A stretch of DNA of 64,000 nt from an uncultured Micrococcaceae bacterium (GTDB lineage: Bacteria > Actinomycetota > Actinomycetes > Actinomycetales > Micrococcaceae), in assembly GCA_947502645.1 (NCBI GenBank), contig CANNAD010000002.1, positions 496,001 to 560,000 on the forward strand, in the 5' to 3' direction. This document shows positions 47,296 through 57,500 of the stretch, one piece after another (the first letter of the stretch is position 1; each line of letters starts with the position of its first letter). The notes below the pieces were generated by a model, which worked only from the letters and a program-made list of their open reading frames with translations, made no database searches and was not told the DNA's origin. Made by a program: the position numbers and the translations under genes.

Positions 47296-47424
47296 GGTGG
47301 TCCATCCCCATTGGCGGTTGCGGGCTCATATCTGCACGACGAATACGGCTTTTCTGGCCAGTACGAGCTTACAGCAGGGGTGAGACAGCCACGGGTAACG
47401 GTTCGGCGTCGTGCAGGATACGCA

Positions 47425-50292
47425 TCACCAGACCGTCGTCGTGAGGTTCAGTGACGTCACCTTGGGCATGGTCAGGAGGATAACCGTCAGGGTTTCTCCG
47501 TCTGGTCCCTTGTAGGGTGCTGTGACCTTGGTGAGTACGGAGCCGGAGGGTGCGCCGTCGAACTTCATGGACACCTGCTTGCCGTCCTTGCGGAGTGCGG
47601 CACGCCGGTTGCTGGAGTCCAGGGTCACCGATGCGTCGGTGATCCATTGCCAGGTCAGCGGGAGTGACGACGCCGACCGGACGGTGTCCTTGACAACGAG
47701 GCTGGTACTGCCCTGGGTGATGGTGCGTTTCGCGGAGGACGTTCCGCGTAGCGCCTGTGTCATGTCTACCGCAGCGGACGACGACGACAGGAGACTCACC
47801 TGGCCTTTGGCCGTGACGGGCTGGTCCGATTGGCCCACCATCAGGGTGGAGTGCGCAACGCTGCTTGGCCACCAGAATCCCCAGCGCGTGCTGTCGCTGT
47901 AGTAGCCGGACGGGCTGTTTTGGGGCTGACCTGGATCAACAGCCCATTGCACGCCGTGGCGATCAAATGAGACCGTGCCGATGTCCAAATGCGCGTGATT
48001 GATGGTGTTATTACCGCCCTTGAGGGTGGCGGTGCTTCCGGGGAGTTGCAGTGCGGCGAAGCCGGTATACGGGTAGACGCTGGTCTGCTTGGCTGGAAGT
48101 TTACCGGGCTGCGCCCACCACCACATGAGGTAGGCGTCAGGCTTTTCGTGCAGTTCCTTGTTGACCCATGCTGCGATGCCCGGGTCTTTGGTGGTGTGCG
48201 CTACCCAGGCCGGCATGAGCGGGCTGAGTGATTCCGGTCTGCCATCCGCGAAGGGAGTGGGGATTCCGTTGGACCCGGTGCTGTTGAGCGCGTAGTCGGC
48301 CACCTTGTTCAGAGAGGGGATGGCCATGGGCATTGTTGTGTAGACGTTGGGGAGCGTGGAGTACAGGGCTGCGACGGCCCGACTCTGATACGACCAGTAA
48401 CCGGGACCTTCTCCGGTTCCACCGTCTGTGGTCAACTCCCGTAGTGATGGCTGTATGGAGACGAGCGACTCCTTGGCGAGCGCGGCTGCCTGGGCTGGGC
48501 TGTCCTCAAGGAATACTGCTGCAGCGGTGAAGGTGGCGGCGTTGTGAATCGCGGCGATGTTAATTGGCCCGTCTACCCAGTTTTCTTTATCTACGTGCAG
48601 GCAGGTCTGTGGTCCGATCCAGCGAACAAGTGCCGTTTCGTCCATTGTGTGGGTTTCGGACCAGTCCGCGGCGGTGGCGGCGGCGAGCAACAAGTGCGAC
48701 GATCCCAGGGTGTCCATGGACTCTGGACCGGCTTCAAGGACTCTCTTGAGGTCATTCCGTAAAGCGTCGCGTGCCTTCGTGTTTCCATCTTCCAACCAGC
48801 CGTAGCCGAGGCGAGCGATGCGGGGTGAGTACCCGTACCGTAACTGGTCCAGCGTGAGGACGTTGTTGGCCTGATCTGTCGCCGAGCGGAGCATCTGCTC
48901 GTGGATGGGTGCCAGTGTTGCGTTGTTGGCCCCCCGCACCTTGGCCGCGTTGACGAGGGTGGAGTTGGTGGCAATTCCCGGACCCGTGGCGGGAAGCTTG
49001 GGGGTGAATCGTGCTTCCGCTGTGGGGAGAGCACAGCCACCCGGGAAACCTGTCCAGCCCGCAGCTGTGGGGATGGTTCCGGTGGCGTTCACGAGCTCGT
49101 CTTTCCAGCTGGCAGACCGGAGCGCCGTTGGCTTCGTATAACCAAGCGTTTTGAGCTGGGCGGTTTTGTCTGCGGCCAGAATAGTTGAGAAAGCGGCGCC
49201 GCGGTCTTTGGCAGCTTTGTATGCGGCAGTTGAGATTCTGCCCGCGTTCATGTCGGCCAGTGCTGCCACTACTTTCTGACGGTGAGTCTCCCGGAGGTCC
49301 TTCAAGGTCTTGAGTTGCTTAGCGGTCTTGATGACGACGGCGGCGCGCTGCTCCTCGCGGTCTACCGCTAGTTCAGCTTTGTCCATCCCCTGCTGAGTTT
49401 TTGCGACATCAACATCTATCAGGTGGCTGGCCTTCGCCAGACTATCCGTGCCTTCATCAATCGCATCCTTGACCGCGCGAGCATCAAGCCGCACGAGCAG
49501 ATCGATGTACGGCCGACTGTCGACGTAGTCAGCCTTCGCAGCAGTCACCCTGTTGCGAAGCAGGATCCGCTGCTCGGACAGGTTCAATGTGGCGCGCACG
49601 TCCCGGTGGTCAAATCGATACATGAACGCTGCCATGGCATCCCGGTTCACGGCCTCTCCCGGCCGGAACGTGCCATCGGCCCAACCAGTGGAGATCTGCT
49701 GTGAGGCGAGCCAGCTGATGTGTTTGTAGAACTGTGACCTTGTGCCTACATCCCGGAAGGCGGACGACGTCGGAGCGTTGTAGGCCGGGCTATCGGCTAA
49801 CCGGTACATGAACGCGGCCATGGCGTCCCGGTTCACCGGGGTCAGCGGCCTGAAGGTGCCGTCCGTCCAGCCTGTTGAGATCTTTTCGGATGCGAGCCAG
49901 CTGATTTCCTTATAGAACTGGGCGCCCGGGTCCACATCCCTGAAGGGCGATACCTTGGGCGGCGTGTATGCGGGGCTGCCCTGGAGCCGATACATGAACG
50001 CGGCCATGGCATCGCGGTTGACGGACTGCAACGGCCTGAAGGTCTTGTCCGGCCAACCAGTGGAGACACCCTCTGATGCCAGCCAGGTTATTTCTCCGTG
50101 GTACTTGGTGCCTGTGGTGACGTCCCGGAAGGTGGGTTGCTCCGCAGCTTGCGTACTCACCGCAGGTGCAGGAACGTCGGCGGCCGCTTCCGGCAGTGGA
50201 GATAATGCACCCCCCGCGACCAGCACGACGGCGGCGGTGACACCGGTAGAGATGGAAAGAAGGCGTGAAGAAAAAGACAAAGTAGACCCCAA
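47425..50292 (-). CDS. Secreted SLH-repeat protein with heparinase II/III-family lyase domain
   Basis: A 955-residue exported protein. A signal peptide (about 1-39, ending near AAADVP) is followed by three 62-residue SLH-type repeats (from residues 55, 117 and 179), which bind cell-wall polymers. Residues ~225-400 are helical and charged, then ~400-700 look like the alpha/alpha toroid of polysaccharide lyases, and ~740-955 carry the heparinase II/III beta-sandwich with NHAHLDIGTVSF. The H-x-H-x-D pattern fits that family. It should sit on the wall and cut a uronic-acid polymer, by elimination. The start is TTG 50292 with a weak Shine-Dalgarno; a TTG four codons later is possible. Confidence 0.8.
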   Translation of the reverse strand: MGSTLSFSSRLLSISTGVTAAVVLVAGGALSPLPEAAADVPAPAVSTQAAEQPTFRDVTTGTKYHGEITWLASEGVSTGWPDKTFRPLQSVNRDAMAAFMYRLQGSPAYTPPKVSPFRDVDPGAQFYKEISWLASEKISTGWTDGTFRPLTPVNRDAMAAFMYRLADSPAYNAPTSSAFRDVGTRSQFYKHISWLASQQISTGWADGTFRPGEAVNRDAMAAFMYRFDHRDVRATLNLSEQRILLRNRVTAAKADYVDSRPYIDLLVRLDARAVKDAIDEGTDSLAKASHLIDVDVAKTQQGMDKAELAVDREEQRAAVVIKTAKQLKTLKDLRETHRQKVVAALADMNAGRISTAAYKAAKDRGAAFSTILAADKTAQLKTLGYTKPTALRSASWKDELVNATGTIPTAAGWTGFPGGCALPTAEARFTPKLPATGPGIATNSTLVNAAKVRGANNATLAPIHEQMLRSATDQANNVLTLDQLRYGYSPRIARLGYGWLEDGNTKARDALRNDLKRVLEAGPESMDTLGSSHLLLAAATAADWSETHTMDETALVRWIGPQTCLHVDKENWVDGPINIAAIHNAATFTAAAVFLEDSPAQAAALAKESLVSIQPSLRELTTDGGTGEGPGYWSYQSRAVAALYSTLPNVYTTMPMAIPSLNKVADYALNSTGSNGIPTPFADGRPESLSPLMPAWVAHTTKDPGIAAWVNKELHEKPDAYLMWWWAQPGKLPAKQTSVYPYTGFAALQLPGSTATLKGGNNTINHAHLDIGTVSFDRHGVQWAVDPGQPQNSPSGYYSDSTRWGFWWPSSVAHSTLMVGQSDQPVTAKGQVSLLSSSSAAVDMTQALRGTSSAKRTITQGSTSLVVKDTVRSASSLPLTWQWITDASVTLDSSNRRAALRKDGKQVSMKFDGAPSGSVLTKVTAPYKGPDGETLTVILLTMPKVTSLNLTTTVW
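49615..50130 (-). repeat. Three tandem SLH repeats, 186-bp period
   Basis: Three copies share FRDV at the start, WLAS...STGW.D.TFRP in the middle and VNRDAMAAFMYR at the end. The DNA is also repetitive: CATGAACGC begins at 49621, 49807 and 49993, exactly 186 bp apart, and the following ~20 bases differ by only a few positions. Recent duplication or gene conversion is likely. Confidence 0.85.
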
Positions 50293-50389
50293 CTAGGACC
50301 AGCCCCAGCAGCTAGCACTGGGAGTAGCTTACCGTAAGCTTGCTTGCCAAAGTGATCCTGCGACAGTGAATCTGATCACGATTGAATAA

Positions 50390-50419
50390 CTGACACCACT
50401 GTTAACGAGTGCGTAGAGT
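50390..50419 (+). promoter_or_regulatory. Putative promoter for the small membrane protein gene
   Basis: CTGACA (50390-50395) and TAGAGT (50414-50419) are spaced by 18 nt and resemble -35 and -10 elements in the 159-bp gap between the divergent SLH protein and small protein genes. The opposite promoter was not clearly seen. Confidence 0.4.
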
Positions 50420-50451
50420 ATTGAGGGTGAAGACAATGGAGAGTGACGGGT

Positions 50452-50667
50452 ATGACGGCACAGCGGTATAGCCACCAGCCTGCAGCCAGGCATATGAACT
50501 TGCCCTCGAAGCCGAGCGGCCCTGCCCCTGATGCTACGGACGCCGCGTCTAGACAACGGACTCAGAAGGAACGCAAACAGCGGCGTGGACGGTTCTTGGC
50601 TGGTCTGGCGTTCACGGGCTGCGTGTTTCTTGTTCTAGGTTTGCTGGGGCTACTTCTCCTCACATAG
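50452..50667 (+). CDS. Small single-pass membrane protein, unknown
   Basis: A 71-residue protein: a polar, Lys/Arg-rich N-terminal half (about 1-48) and one C-terminal hydrophobic helix (FLAGLAFTGCVFLVLGLLGLLLL). ATG 50452 has GGAG about ten bases upstream; GTG 50443 would add three residues. It lies before wecB on the same strand with a 68-bp gap. I do not recognise a family. Confidence 0.55.
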   Translation: MTAQRYSHQPAARHMNLPSKPSGPAPDATDAASRQRTQKERKQRRGRFLAGLAFTGCVFLVLGLLGLLLLT

Positions 50668-50735
50668 TCGTGGGACACAGCTGATGGATCTGTAGACTGG
50701 GTGAGACTTGCCAGCTATCGAATGGGGAAACCGAC

Positions 50736-51881
50736 GTGCCTGTTGTTATGCCGATCTATGGGACTCGACCCGAGGCCATCAAGATGGCTCCCATTATCAA
50801 GGCACTGCAGGAATCGGGCTCACTGGACTGCGTCGTGACAGTTACAGGGCAGCACAGGGCGATGCTGGACCAGGTCAACGAGCTCTTCGGGATCTCCCCC
50901 GATCATGACCTCAACATCATTCAGCAGCGGCAAACGCTGAACTCGATTATGACCAGAACCATTGACGGCCTGGACAAGCTTTTTGAAGCAGACACACCAG
51001 ACGTTGTGGTCGTCCAGGGTGACACCACCACATCGACAGCGGGCGCCATCGCAGCCTTCTACCGCGGCATTCCGGTGGTCCATGTTGAAGCTGGACTGCG
51101 CAGCGGCGATCTCTTTTCGCCCTTCCCGGAGGAAGCGAACCGGAAAATGACGTCCCAGATCGCGAGTCTGCATCTGGCGCCGACGTCCATCAGCAAGGCG
51201 AACCTGCTGGCGGAAAATATCGCCGAGCAGGACATCGTCATCACTGGAAATACGGTCATTGATGCGTTGCTCGAAACTGTAGAAAAGCGGGTTCCCTTTA
51301 CTGATCCAAAGCTTGAGGAGCTCGCGGCGGACAACGCCCAGATCTTGTTGGTCACAACCCACCGCCGCGAGAACCAGGGTGATGCCATGCGGGGAATGGG
51401 GCGTGCTATTGCGCGCATGGCCGCTGAGAATCCGAACTTGATGGTGGTTCTTCCGATACACAAGAACCCGGCAGTGAGGGAAGCTGTATTGCCCGCACTT
51501 CAGGGACTGGATAACGTGCTGACCACTGAGCCGTTGTCGTATGGCGAGTTCACCAGGATGCTCTCCTTGTCCCACATTGTGCTCACTGATTCAGGTGGGG
51601 TGCAGGAGGAAGCTCCGAGCCTTGGCAAGCCTGTGCTGGTCATGCGCGAGAACACTGAACGTCCGGAGGCTGTTACGGCAGGAACTGTTCTGCTCATTGG
51701 CACGGACGAAGAGAGAATTTATCAGGAAGTGACTCGGCTGCTGACGGACAGTTCGCATTTCGATTCGATGGCGAATGCCGTTAACCCTTACGGGGATGGC
51801 GCCGCTGCGGCGCGCACTATCTGCGCGATTGAAGAGCTACTCGGGTTAGGACAGCGCTCAGAAGAGTTTCAGAGCAACTGA
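50736..51881 (+). CDS. wecB: UDP-N-acetylglucosamine 2-epimerase, non-hydrolysing
   Basis: A 381-residue epimerase turning UDP-GlcNAc into UDP-ManNAc in the cytosol. Motifs: YGTRPEAIKMAPIIKAL, VVVQGDTTTS, HVEAGLRSGD and TDSGGVQEEAPSLGKPV. The start is GTG 50736. Together with the WecC-type dehydrogenase 7 kb away it would supply UDP-ManNAcA. Its stop codon touches the start of the heparinase/hydrolase fusion, so the two are co-translated. Confidence 0.93.
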   Translation: MPVVMPIYGTRPEAIKMAPIIKALQESGSLDCVVTVTGQHRAMLDQVNELFGISPDHDLNIIQQRQTLNSIMTRTIDGLDKLFEADTPDVVVVQGDTTTSTAGAIAAFYRGIPVVHVEAGLRSGDLFSPFPEEANRKMTSQIASLHLAPTSISKANLLAENIAEQDIVITGNTVIDALLETVEKRVPFTDPKLEELAADNAQILLVTTHRRENQGDAMRGMGRAIARMAAENPNLMVVLPIHKNPAVREAVLPALQGLDNVLTTEPLSYGEFTRMLSLSHIVLTDSGGVQEEAPSLGKPVLVMRENTERPEAVTAGTVLLIGTDEERIYQEVTRLLTDSSHFDSMANAVNPYGDGAAAARTICAIEELLGLGQRSEEFQSN

Positions 51882-54554
51882 ATGTTTTCCGAGGAGCAGT
51901 TGCCTTCCCTGCGTTCGATCGTGGAACCGATGCTCCCGCGGGCCTCGGGGGACGTGGCGTACCAGAGAGCTCAACAGTTTCTGCACGAACGAATTATTGC
52001 CACACCATCCCATGGCGATGTCTCCTACGACGATGGTGCGATGTGGTCCGTGGAGGAAAACCGTGCGCTGGGACGTTACCTACACGCGCTGCTCTTCTTC
52101 GCAGATTGGCACAGCACCGTTCTCAGTGATCCATCAGCGTCTGTGCGGGAGGAAGCCGCTCGCGCCGCCTTGGATATCGTCCGGCGATGGGCGACCCTTT
52201 ACCTGAACGAAGGTCACGAATCTTCGATGGCCTTTCATGACGAGACCACCGCTCAGCGACTCATTACCTTGATTTCGCTGGAGGCCGCCCTTCGGGAACA
52301 GTTTCCGGAGGAGACAAATGAGTCCGTTGCACCCCTCATGGTGTCAACAGCGAAGCTTCTGGCACAGGACACCTTCCATTCCGTAGGCAACAATCACGGC
52401 ATGTTTCAGGACCTCGCCCTGCTCTACTACTCGGTCATGACGTCGATTGACTCCATGGCAGTACGTGAGGAGTATTTCACAGTTGCCATGAAGCGACTTA
52501 AGGATTACTTCACCGAATGCTTCACGGCGGAGGGAGTTCACGTTGAGAACACGCCCACCTACCACCTCATGGTCTCCCGACATGTTGCTACCGTCCAACG
52601 AATCGCAGCAGCAGCGAGTCATGAGGACGCAAACTATTACGCCGGTCTGATCTCCAATGCGGAGACGTATGCAATCCATGCGCTTATGCCCAACGCGGTC
52701 TATCCTCCAATCAGCGACACCCAGCAGCTCGATATCGGCGACTCCGGAATGCACAAGGTCTTCAAGAGCCCTGAGTTCGCTTACGCGACCTCCCAGGGCA
52801 GGAAAGGGTCAAAGCCACAAAACAAAGTTCTTGTTCTCCCGGAGTCCGGATACGCCATCTATCGCTCTGCCTGGGGGGATTCGGAGAGTACCTTCGTTTT
52901 CTTCTCTGCCGCTTACAACGCGGATTATCATAAGCACTCGGACGACTTGAGTTTATTTTTGCGCTCCGGCGGCGTGGATCTGTTGAGTGAGGCCGGCCCG
53001 TACGGTTATGACTATGAGGATCCTTACACCCTCTACGGGTATTCGCAGTTCTCGCATAATAGTCTCGTGGTGGATGGCCGGAGCCTTCCGCGGACTGATG
53101 GCCAGCAGCACAAAGTGTCTCTGGCCTGCACGGAAGAACGTTCCGATGGATTCAACGTCGTAGGTACTAATGCGAGGTATGCGGACGTTGTCCACCAGCG
53201 ATCCCTGAATATTCGTGAAGTTGATGGTATTCCCGAGATCGACATCACGGACACAGTCACGAGCCAGAACGAGCACCAGTATCAGTTGTTATGGCATCTG
53301 GGGCCGGATGTTGAAGTTGTCACTCACGGGCACGGTTTTGAACTTTTTCATGAAGGCCGCAAAATGCTGGACCTCCTGGTCCGCGCGGATTGCTCCCTGC
53401 GTCTGGCTGTTCACCGTGGCAGGATGGAGCCTCGTCCCTTAGGCTGGCGATTCCCCGAATTCGGCGAAGTTGAGCCTACAACCACTGTAGCTCTGCACTT
53501 TGACGCTGACTGTGCTGAGTTAGCAACTTCCATTCGTCTCGCTGGCGGCCAGTTCAACTATTTGAACCGCAACCTATCGGACCGGTCAGCAGGTTGGCGG
53601 CGCTTCTGGGGAGAAGTTACGCTTAATTATTTGCTCGACAGAGCGCAATCACGGCCAGGCAAGAACCGGCTGGTTGTTGTATTCTCCGCGATCAATCAAC
53701 TAGGTGACTTTACCTATAATTACAAAGAGACAATTGATTCCACGGGTGTCAATGCCCTGTACATTCTGGACGACTTTGGGGACCAAGGCTCGTACTACCA
53801 CTCAGATCATGGATCACAAGCCATCTTCCGAACCGTACAACGTCTTATACGACGAGTTTCAGAGCAACTGCGCATCGAACCAAAACACGTTGCTACTGCT
53901 GGCTCCTCCAAGGGCGGAGCAGCAGCGCTTATACATGGCGTCACCCTCGGCGCCGGCCGCATCATCGTTGGTGCTCCGCAAACTCGTATAGGCACGTTTG
54001 TCGAAAAGCCTCACCCGAACATCCTTGAGCTCATGGCGGGCGACACCACTGAAGATTCAGTCGCGAAACTGGATGCGATCGTACCGGACATCGTTCGAGC
54101 CACAGCCAAACAGACTCGGATTTCTATTCTGGTTGGAGAGAAGGACCACCATCTGAAGGGACATGTTTTGCCGCTTCTGGAGAGCTTGCCAGGAACGGCA
54201 TCTGTCACCGTTCTTCCTGATCTCACCCACGGCGACATCGGAATGCCTTTTCGTCTCTTTCTTTCCGCGAATCTCGATCATTGGCTCAGCAATCAGCGGG
54301 GCGTCGCCTTACCTTACGTTCTGACGACGGGGAAAACACCAGATAGCATCCGGTTGAAGGTGTTCCTGCCCCAGAACTCCCGAGTGGCGTATCGCCTTTT
54401 CAGAGGCGGCAGCATCGTGAGTAAGCGAAGTCGCTCCTCCGGAGATGTGGTTGTCTTTAATGATCTGCCGTCGGGGCAATACCGGGTCAGAGTTTACTGG
54501 CAAGCCGCTGGCGGCAAGTCTGCAAGGTTCACGACCCGTTGGATAGTCATTTAG
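51882..54554 (+). CDS. Heparinase II/III-family domain fused to an alpha/beta hydrolase
   Basis: An 890-residue protein with no signal peptide or membrane helix. Residues ~1-290 look like the helical toroid of heparinase-type lyases with the family-like GNNHG (169-173); ~300-560 carry the beta-sandwich, with YHKHSDDLSLF around His350, His352 and Asp354. Residues ~575-790 form an alpha/beta hydrolase: Ser676 in AGSSKGGAAAL, a possible acid in GEKDHH and His in LTHGDIGMPF. This part recalls the Asp2-type acyltransferase/hydrolase fold. A beta-sandwich tail covers ~800-890. ATG 51882 directly follows the wecB TGA. A lyase plus esterase or acyltransferase acting inside the cell on the polymer being made is the best guess. 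Confidence 0.72.
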   Translation: MFSEEQLPSLRSIVEPMLPRASGDVAYQRAQQFLHERIIATPSHGDVSYDDGAMWSVEENRALGRYLHALLFFADWHSTVLSDPSASVREEAARAALDIVRRWATLYLNEGHESSMAFHDETTAQRLITLISLEAALREQFPEETNESVAPLMVSTAKLLAQDTFHSVGNNHGMFQDLALLYYSVMTSIDSMAVREEYFTVAMKRLKDYFTECFTAEGVHVENTPTYHLMVSRHVATVQRIAAAASHEDANYYAGLISNAETYAIHALMPNAVYPPISDTQQLDIGDSGMHKVFKSPEFAYATSQGRKGSKPQNKVLVLPESGYAIYRSAWGDSESTFVFFSAAYNADYHKHSDDLSLFLRSGGVDLLSEAGPYGYDYEDPYTLYGYSQFSHNSLVVDGRSLPRTDGQQHKVSLACTEERSDGFNVVGTNARYADVVHQRSLNIREVDGIPEIDITDTVTSQNEHQYQLLWHLGPDVEVVTHGHGFELFHEGRKMLDLLVRADCSLRLAVHRGRMEPRPLGWRFPEFGEVEPTTTVALHFDADCAELATSIRLAGGQFNYLNRNLSDRSAGWRRFWGEVTLNYLLDRAQSRPGKNRLVVVFSAINQLGDFTYNYKETIDSTGVNALYILDDFGDQGSYYHSDHGSQAIFRTVQRLIRRVSEQLRIEPKHVATAGSSKGGAAALIHGVTLGAGRIIVGAPQTRIGTFVEKPHPNILELMAGDTTEDSVAKLDAIVPDIVRATAKQTRISILVGEKDHHLKGHVLPLLESLPGTASVTVLPDLTHGDIGMPFRLFLSANLDHWLSNQRGVALPYVLTTGKTPDSIRLKVFLPQNSRVAYRLFRGGSIVSKRSRSSGDVVVFNDLPSGQYRVRVYWQAAGGKSARFTTRWIVI

Positions 54555-54581
54555 CGATATTCCCGACGGACTGGGCTGCGA

Positions 54582-57500
54582 TCACTCAGGTCCCAGTATT
54601 GTCTCAGCCAGATGTTTGACCGTTCGTTCTGGTGAGAAGACTTCCTGCACGAATTTCTGAGCGTCAGTGGATTGGATGCGCCAGACCCTAAAGTCAGACG
54701 TCGCCTCAGAGATTCTTACGACCATTTCTGATACCGAGGCTGACAACCACTCCACGGGATAAATCCGGTCCGCGCCAGGCCAGGCCAGACTCACTGGCAA
54801 CGCACCCGAGGCAGCACCATCAGCAAGTGTCAGATGAAACGATTCAAAGTCGCTGACGGAGAGAACAACACCAATTTTCTGATACCACTGGGCCATGTCG
54901 TCCCCGTGCGGGTCAAAGGTCACGGCATCCTTTAACAACGGGTCGGTTTCGATGCGCTGAAACTGCTGCGTGTAGTACGCCATCTCCTCCGATCGTTGAG
55001 CCATCCACGGATAGTCCTCGGGACGCTTCCCCTTAATAAACAGGTTATAGCGATCATCCTGTGTCCGAAGTTCGCTGAGGATGTCGAGGGCACGGGCGAA
55101 TCCCTTGCGTTGAGGGATAATCCCGACCAACCCCAGGTTGAACCGAGATTCGTCCTCCTTCGGCAGATTCAGACCGTCTATATCCACAATGTTGCCAATA
55201 ACCTGGGCCTGCTGCGCGGGAATCTGATAATCGCGTCTAGCGGTTTGCCGCAGGTACTCTCCAACGAATATGAACTGGTCGACGGCCGCTAGTTCTACCC
55301 GCTCCGGAAACGGCGTCGATAGCTCCTGCAAATGGAAACGAGTGACCAATCGTTGGTGCGGTAATTTGTTGTGCGAATACCAGACCGCGTTGCCTAGGGT
55401 CCATTCACAGAAAATGACATCCGCCTGCTGCAACAGCTCGCGACTACGCTCCTCATCATGCTTGTTGTGATCCGCCCACTGGTCGACGAGCACGGTATGG
55501 CCCTGCTGTTCAAGTTCTCCGATCAACGGAGTAGCAAACTTCAGATCATGGCCGGCTACGAGGACAACTCTTGAGGTCCGCTCAAAGGACTCAACATCCT
55601 TCCGCGTCTTCACGCCGTCGGGCCCAAGTCGGATCCGACGCCGGAGTCTAAGGCAATCTTCCGAGGCAGCATGGAGGTCCTTCATCACTGGATAGACAGA
55701 CGAGAGCGGGCCCGCTGACCGCGCCATGCCCATTCCCGATACATCAACGTCTGATGAATCAATCCTGGCCTGACCCCACGAGGCATAGAGTCTGCTGGTC
55801 AGAAGATCTTCGAAGTAGGTTCTATCAAAGACTTGCTCACCGTCCAGAGAAACTACGAGAGCCTCGTCAGGCAGCAGTCCGTTGTTCTGAACGTTCTCCC
55901 CCACCTCACGGACTTCAAACGGCAAACGGTCCGTTTCCGTGAAAGATGCAGTTCGGTGGATTACAGTGCTGGGCGGTACGGATTGTGCAGCCAATCTGGA
56001 GACCAATGAATCTGTTAACTCATCGACAGTGACAACATACCGCTCGAGTTCGGGAGCATTGACCACCAACCCGGCTGTGCGAAGTGCATACGCCAGACGA
56101 TGCCCGGCCGTATGTGCTCTGAAGACGTTCCGCATGGCCAGCCATACGTCATCATTGCGGACTGCTTCATCATTCATCCATAGCTTCATCAATTGCGCGG
56201 CAGTTTCTGGATCATCCAGAACAGGAACTGCACCCGCAAGGACACGCTTCACCCCTTGGCCCGGACCGCTGACAACGGCCCCGCCGCTGGCCGCAACCTC
56301 AACGACTCTCCTGGAAAACATAGTCTGTGAGTCCGTCACGGAGTTCACGTTAACGTGAATGGGGTGTGCCTTGTACGCCTGAACCATATCCGCATAATCT
56401 AGGCCACCAGCTACATGTCCAGCGAGAGCTGCTGGGAACCTATATGGACTTTCCGGATTGAGATGCTGGCGGTCATATATCGTCAGGCCCAGCGGTGCGG
56501 CAGCTCCCAGCAAGTGGTCCAGTTGACGGGAGCGCTCCGCGTACCGCTCCCCGTAATAGCTGCCCGCGTAGCTGATGGTGTGCGAGTGCTTCCGCTCACT
56601 CTCCAGCGGATTGTGAAGGCTCGGCTGCGCATAAAACGGCAGGGACGCCACCGATTTCAGATACCGCCCCTTGTGCTCCATGTAGAGGGGAATACAGCCA
56701 TCGTCGGTCGTGAAAACATGGTCGAAATACTTAGCCGTCTTCCGGAAACGATTGAAATGGACGGGGTCTTCCTTGTTCCAGAAGATCGTGGGTATACCCT
56801 CGCCGCGGCAGTATGCCAGCAGCCCTTTCAAGTCGGCAAAGGACTCGTCGTCGTAAAAACCGACCTTGCCCCGCCAGAGGCCATCGGGCCCCTCCCACGC
56901 CGATTCCACGAACACCGCGTCCAAAGGGGTTTCCTGTACCTGTTGTTGCCACTCTTTGGGATGGAGCGGCAACAAGTTGGCCTCTGGCTTGAGCCCGGCA
57001 GTGGTGAACTGATCAGCAACAATGCCGATGGTCAGGGACGGCAATGGCCTTGACTGGACCGTCCGCTCAGATTCTTCTAACTGCGTGTAAACGTCTCTGA
57101 GAGTGGCCGCCGCCCTCAACCAAGTTCTTTGATCCACTGTCCACAGACGCGCCCTGCGGCTCATATTCGCCGTTTCCGAGCGGTCTTGGAGCACAGTTTC
57201 AATGGCATCCGCGAGTGACTCGGAGCTCCCAGGCTCACATAGTCTGGCGCGCAGCCCATCGGAACCGGCCAGATCGTGCAAAGGCGGAAGGTCAGAAAGA
57301 ATCACTGCCTTACCAGCCGCCATGGCCTCCAGTGGTTTGAGCGGCGGCACCAGTTCGGTGACCGGGAGTCGACGTCGTGGGCTGGGAACAACATTGAAGC
57401 AACTTAGATAGAGGGGTACAGATGTTGCGACCACGCGCCCCGTGAAGATCACGTATTCCTGAAGCTCGAGGTCCTCGACCAACGTGCGCAGGTTCTCGAG

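Noticed and set aside
46594-47454. 286-codon open frame opposite the DAK2 gene
   Set aside because: Shadow of a gene with clear DAK2 motifs.
54565-54600. Possible terminator between the converging fusion and giant transferase genes
   Set aside because: Only 6-7 paired bases with a large loop and no T-tract.
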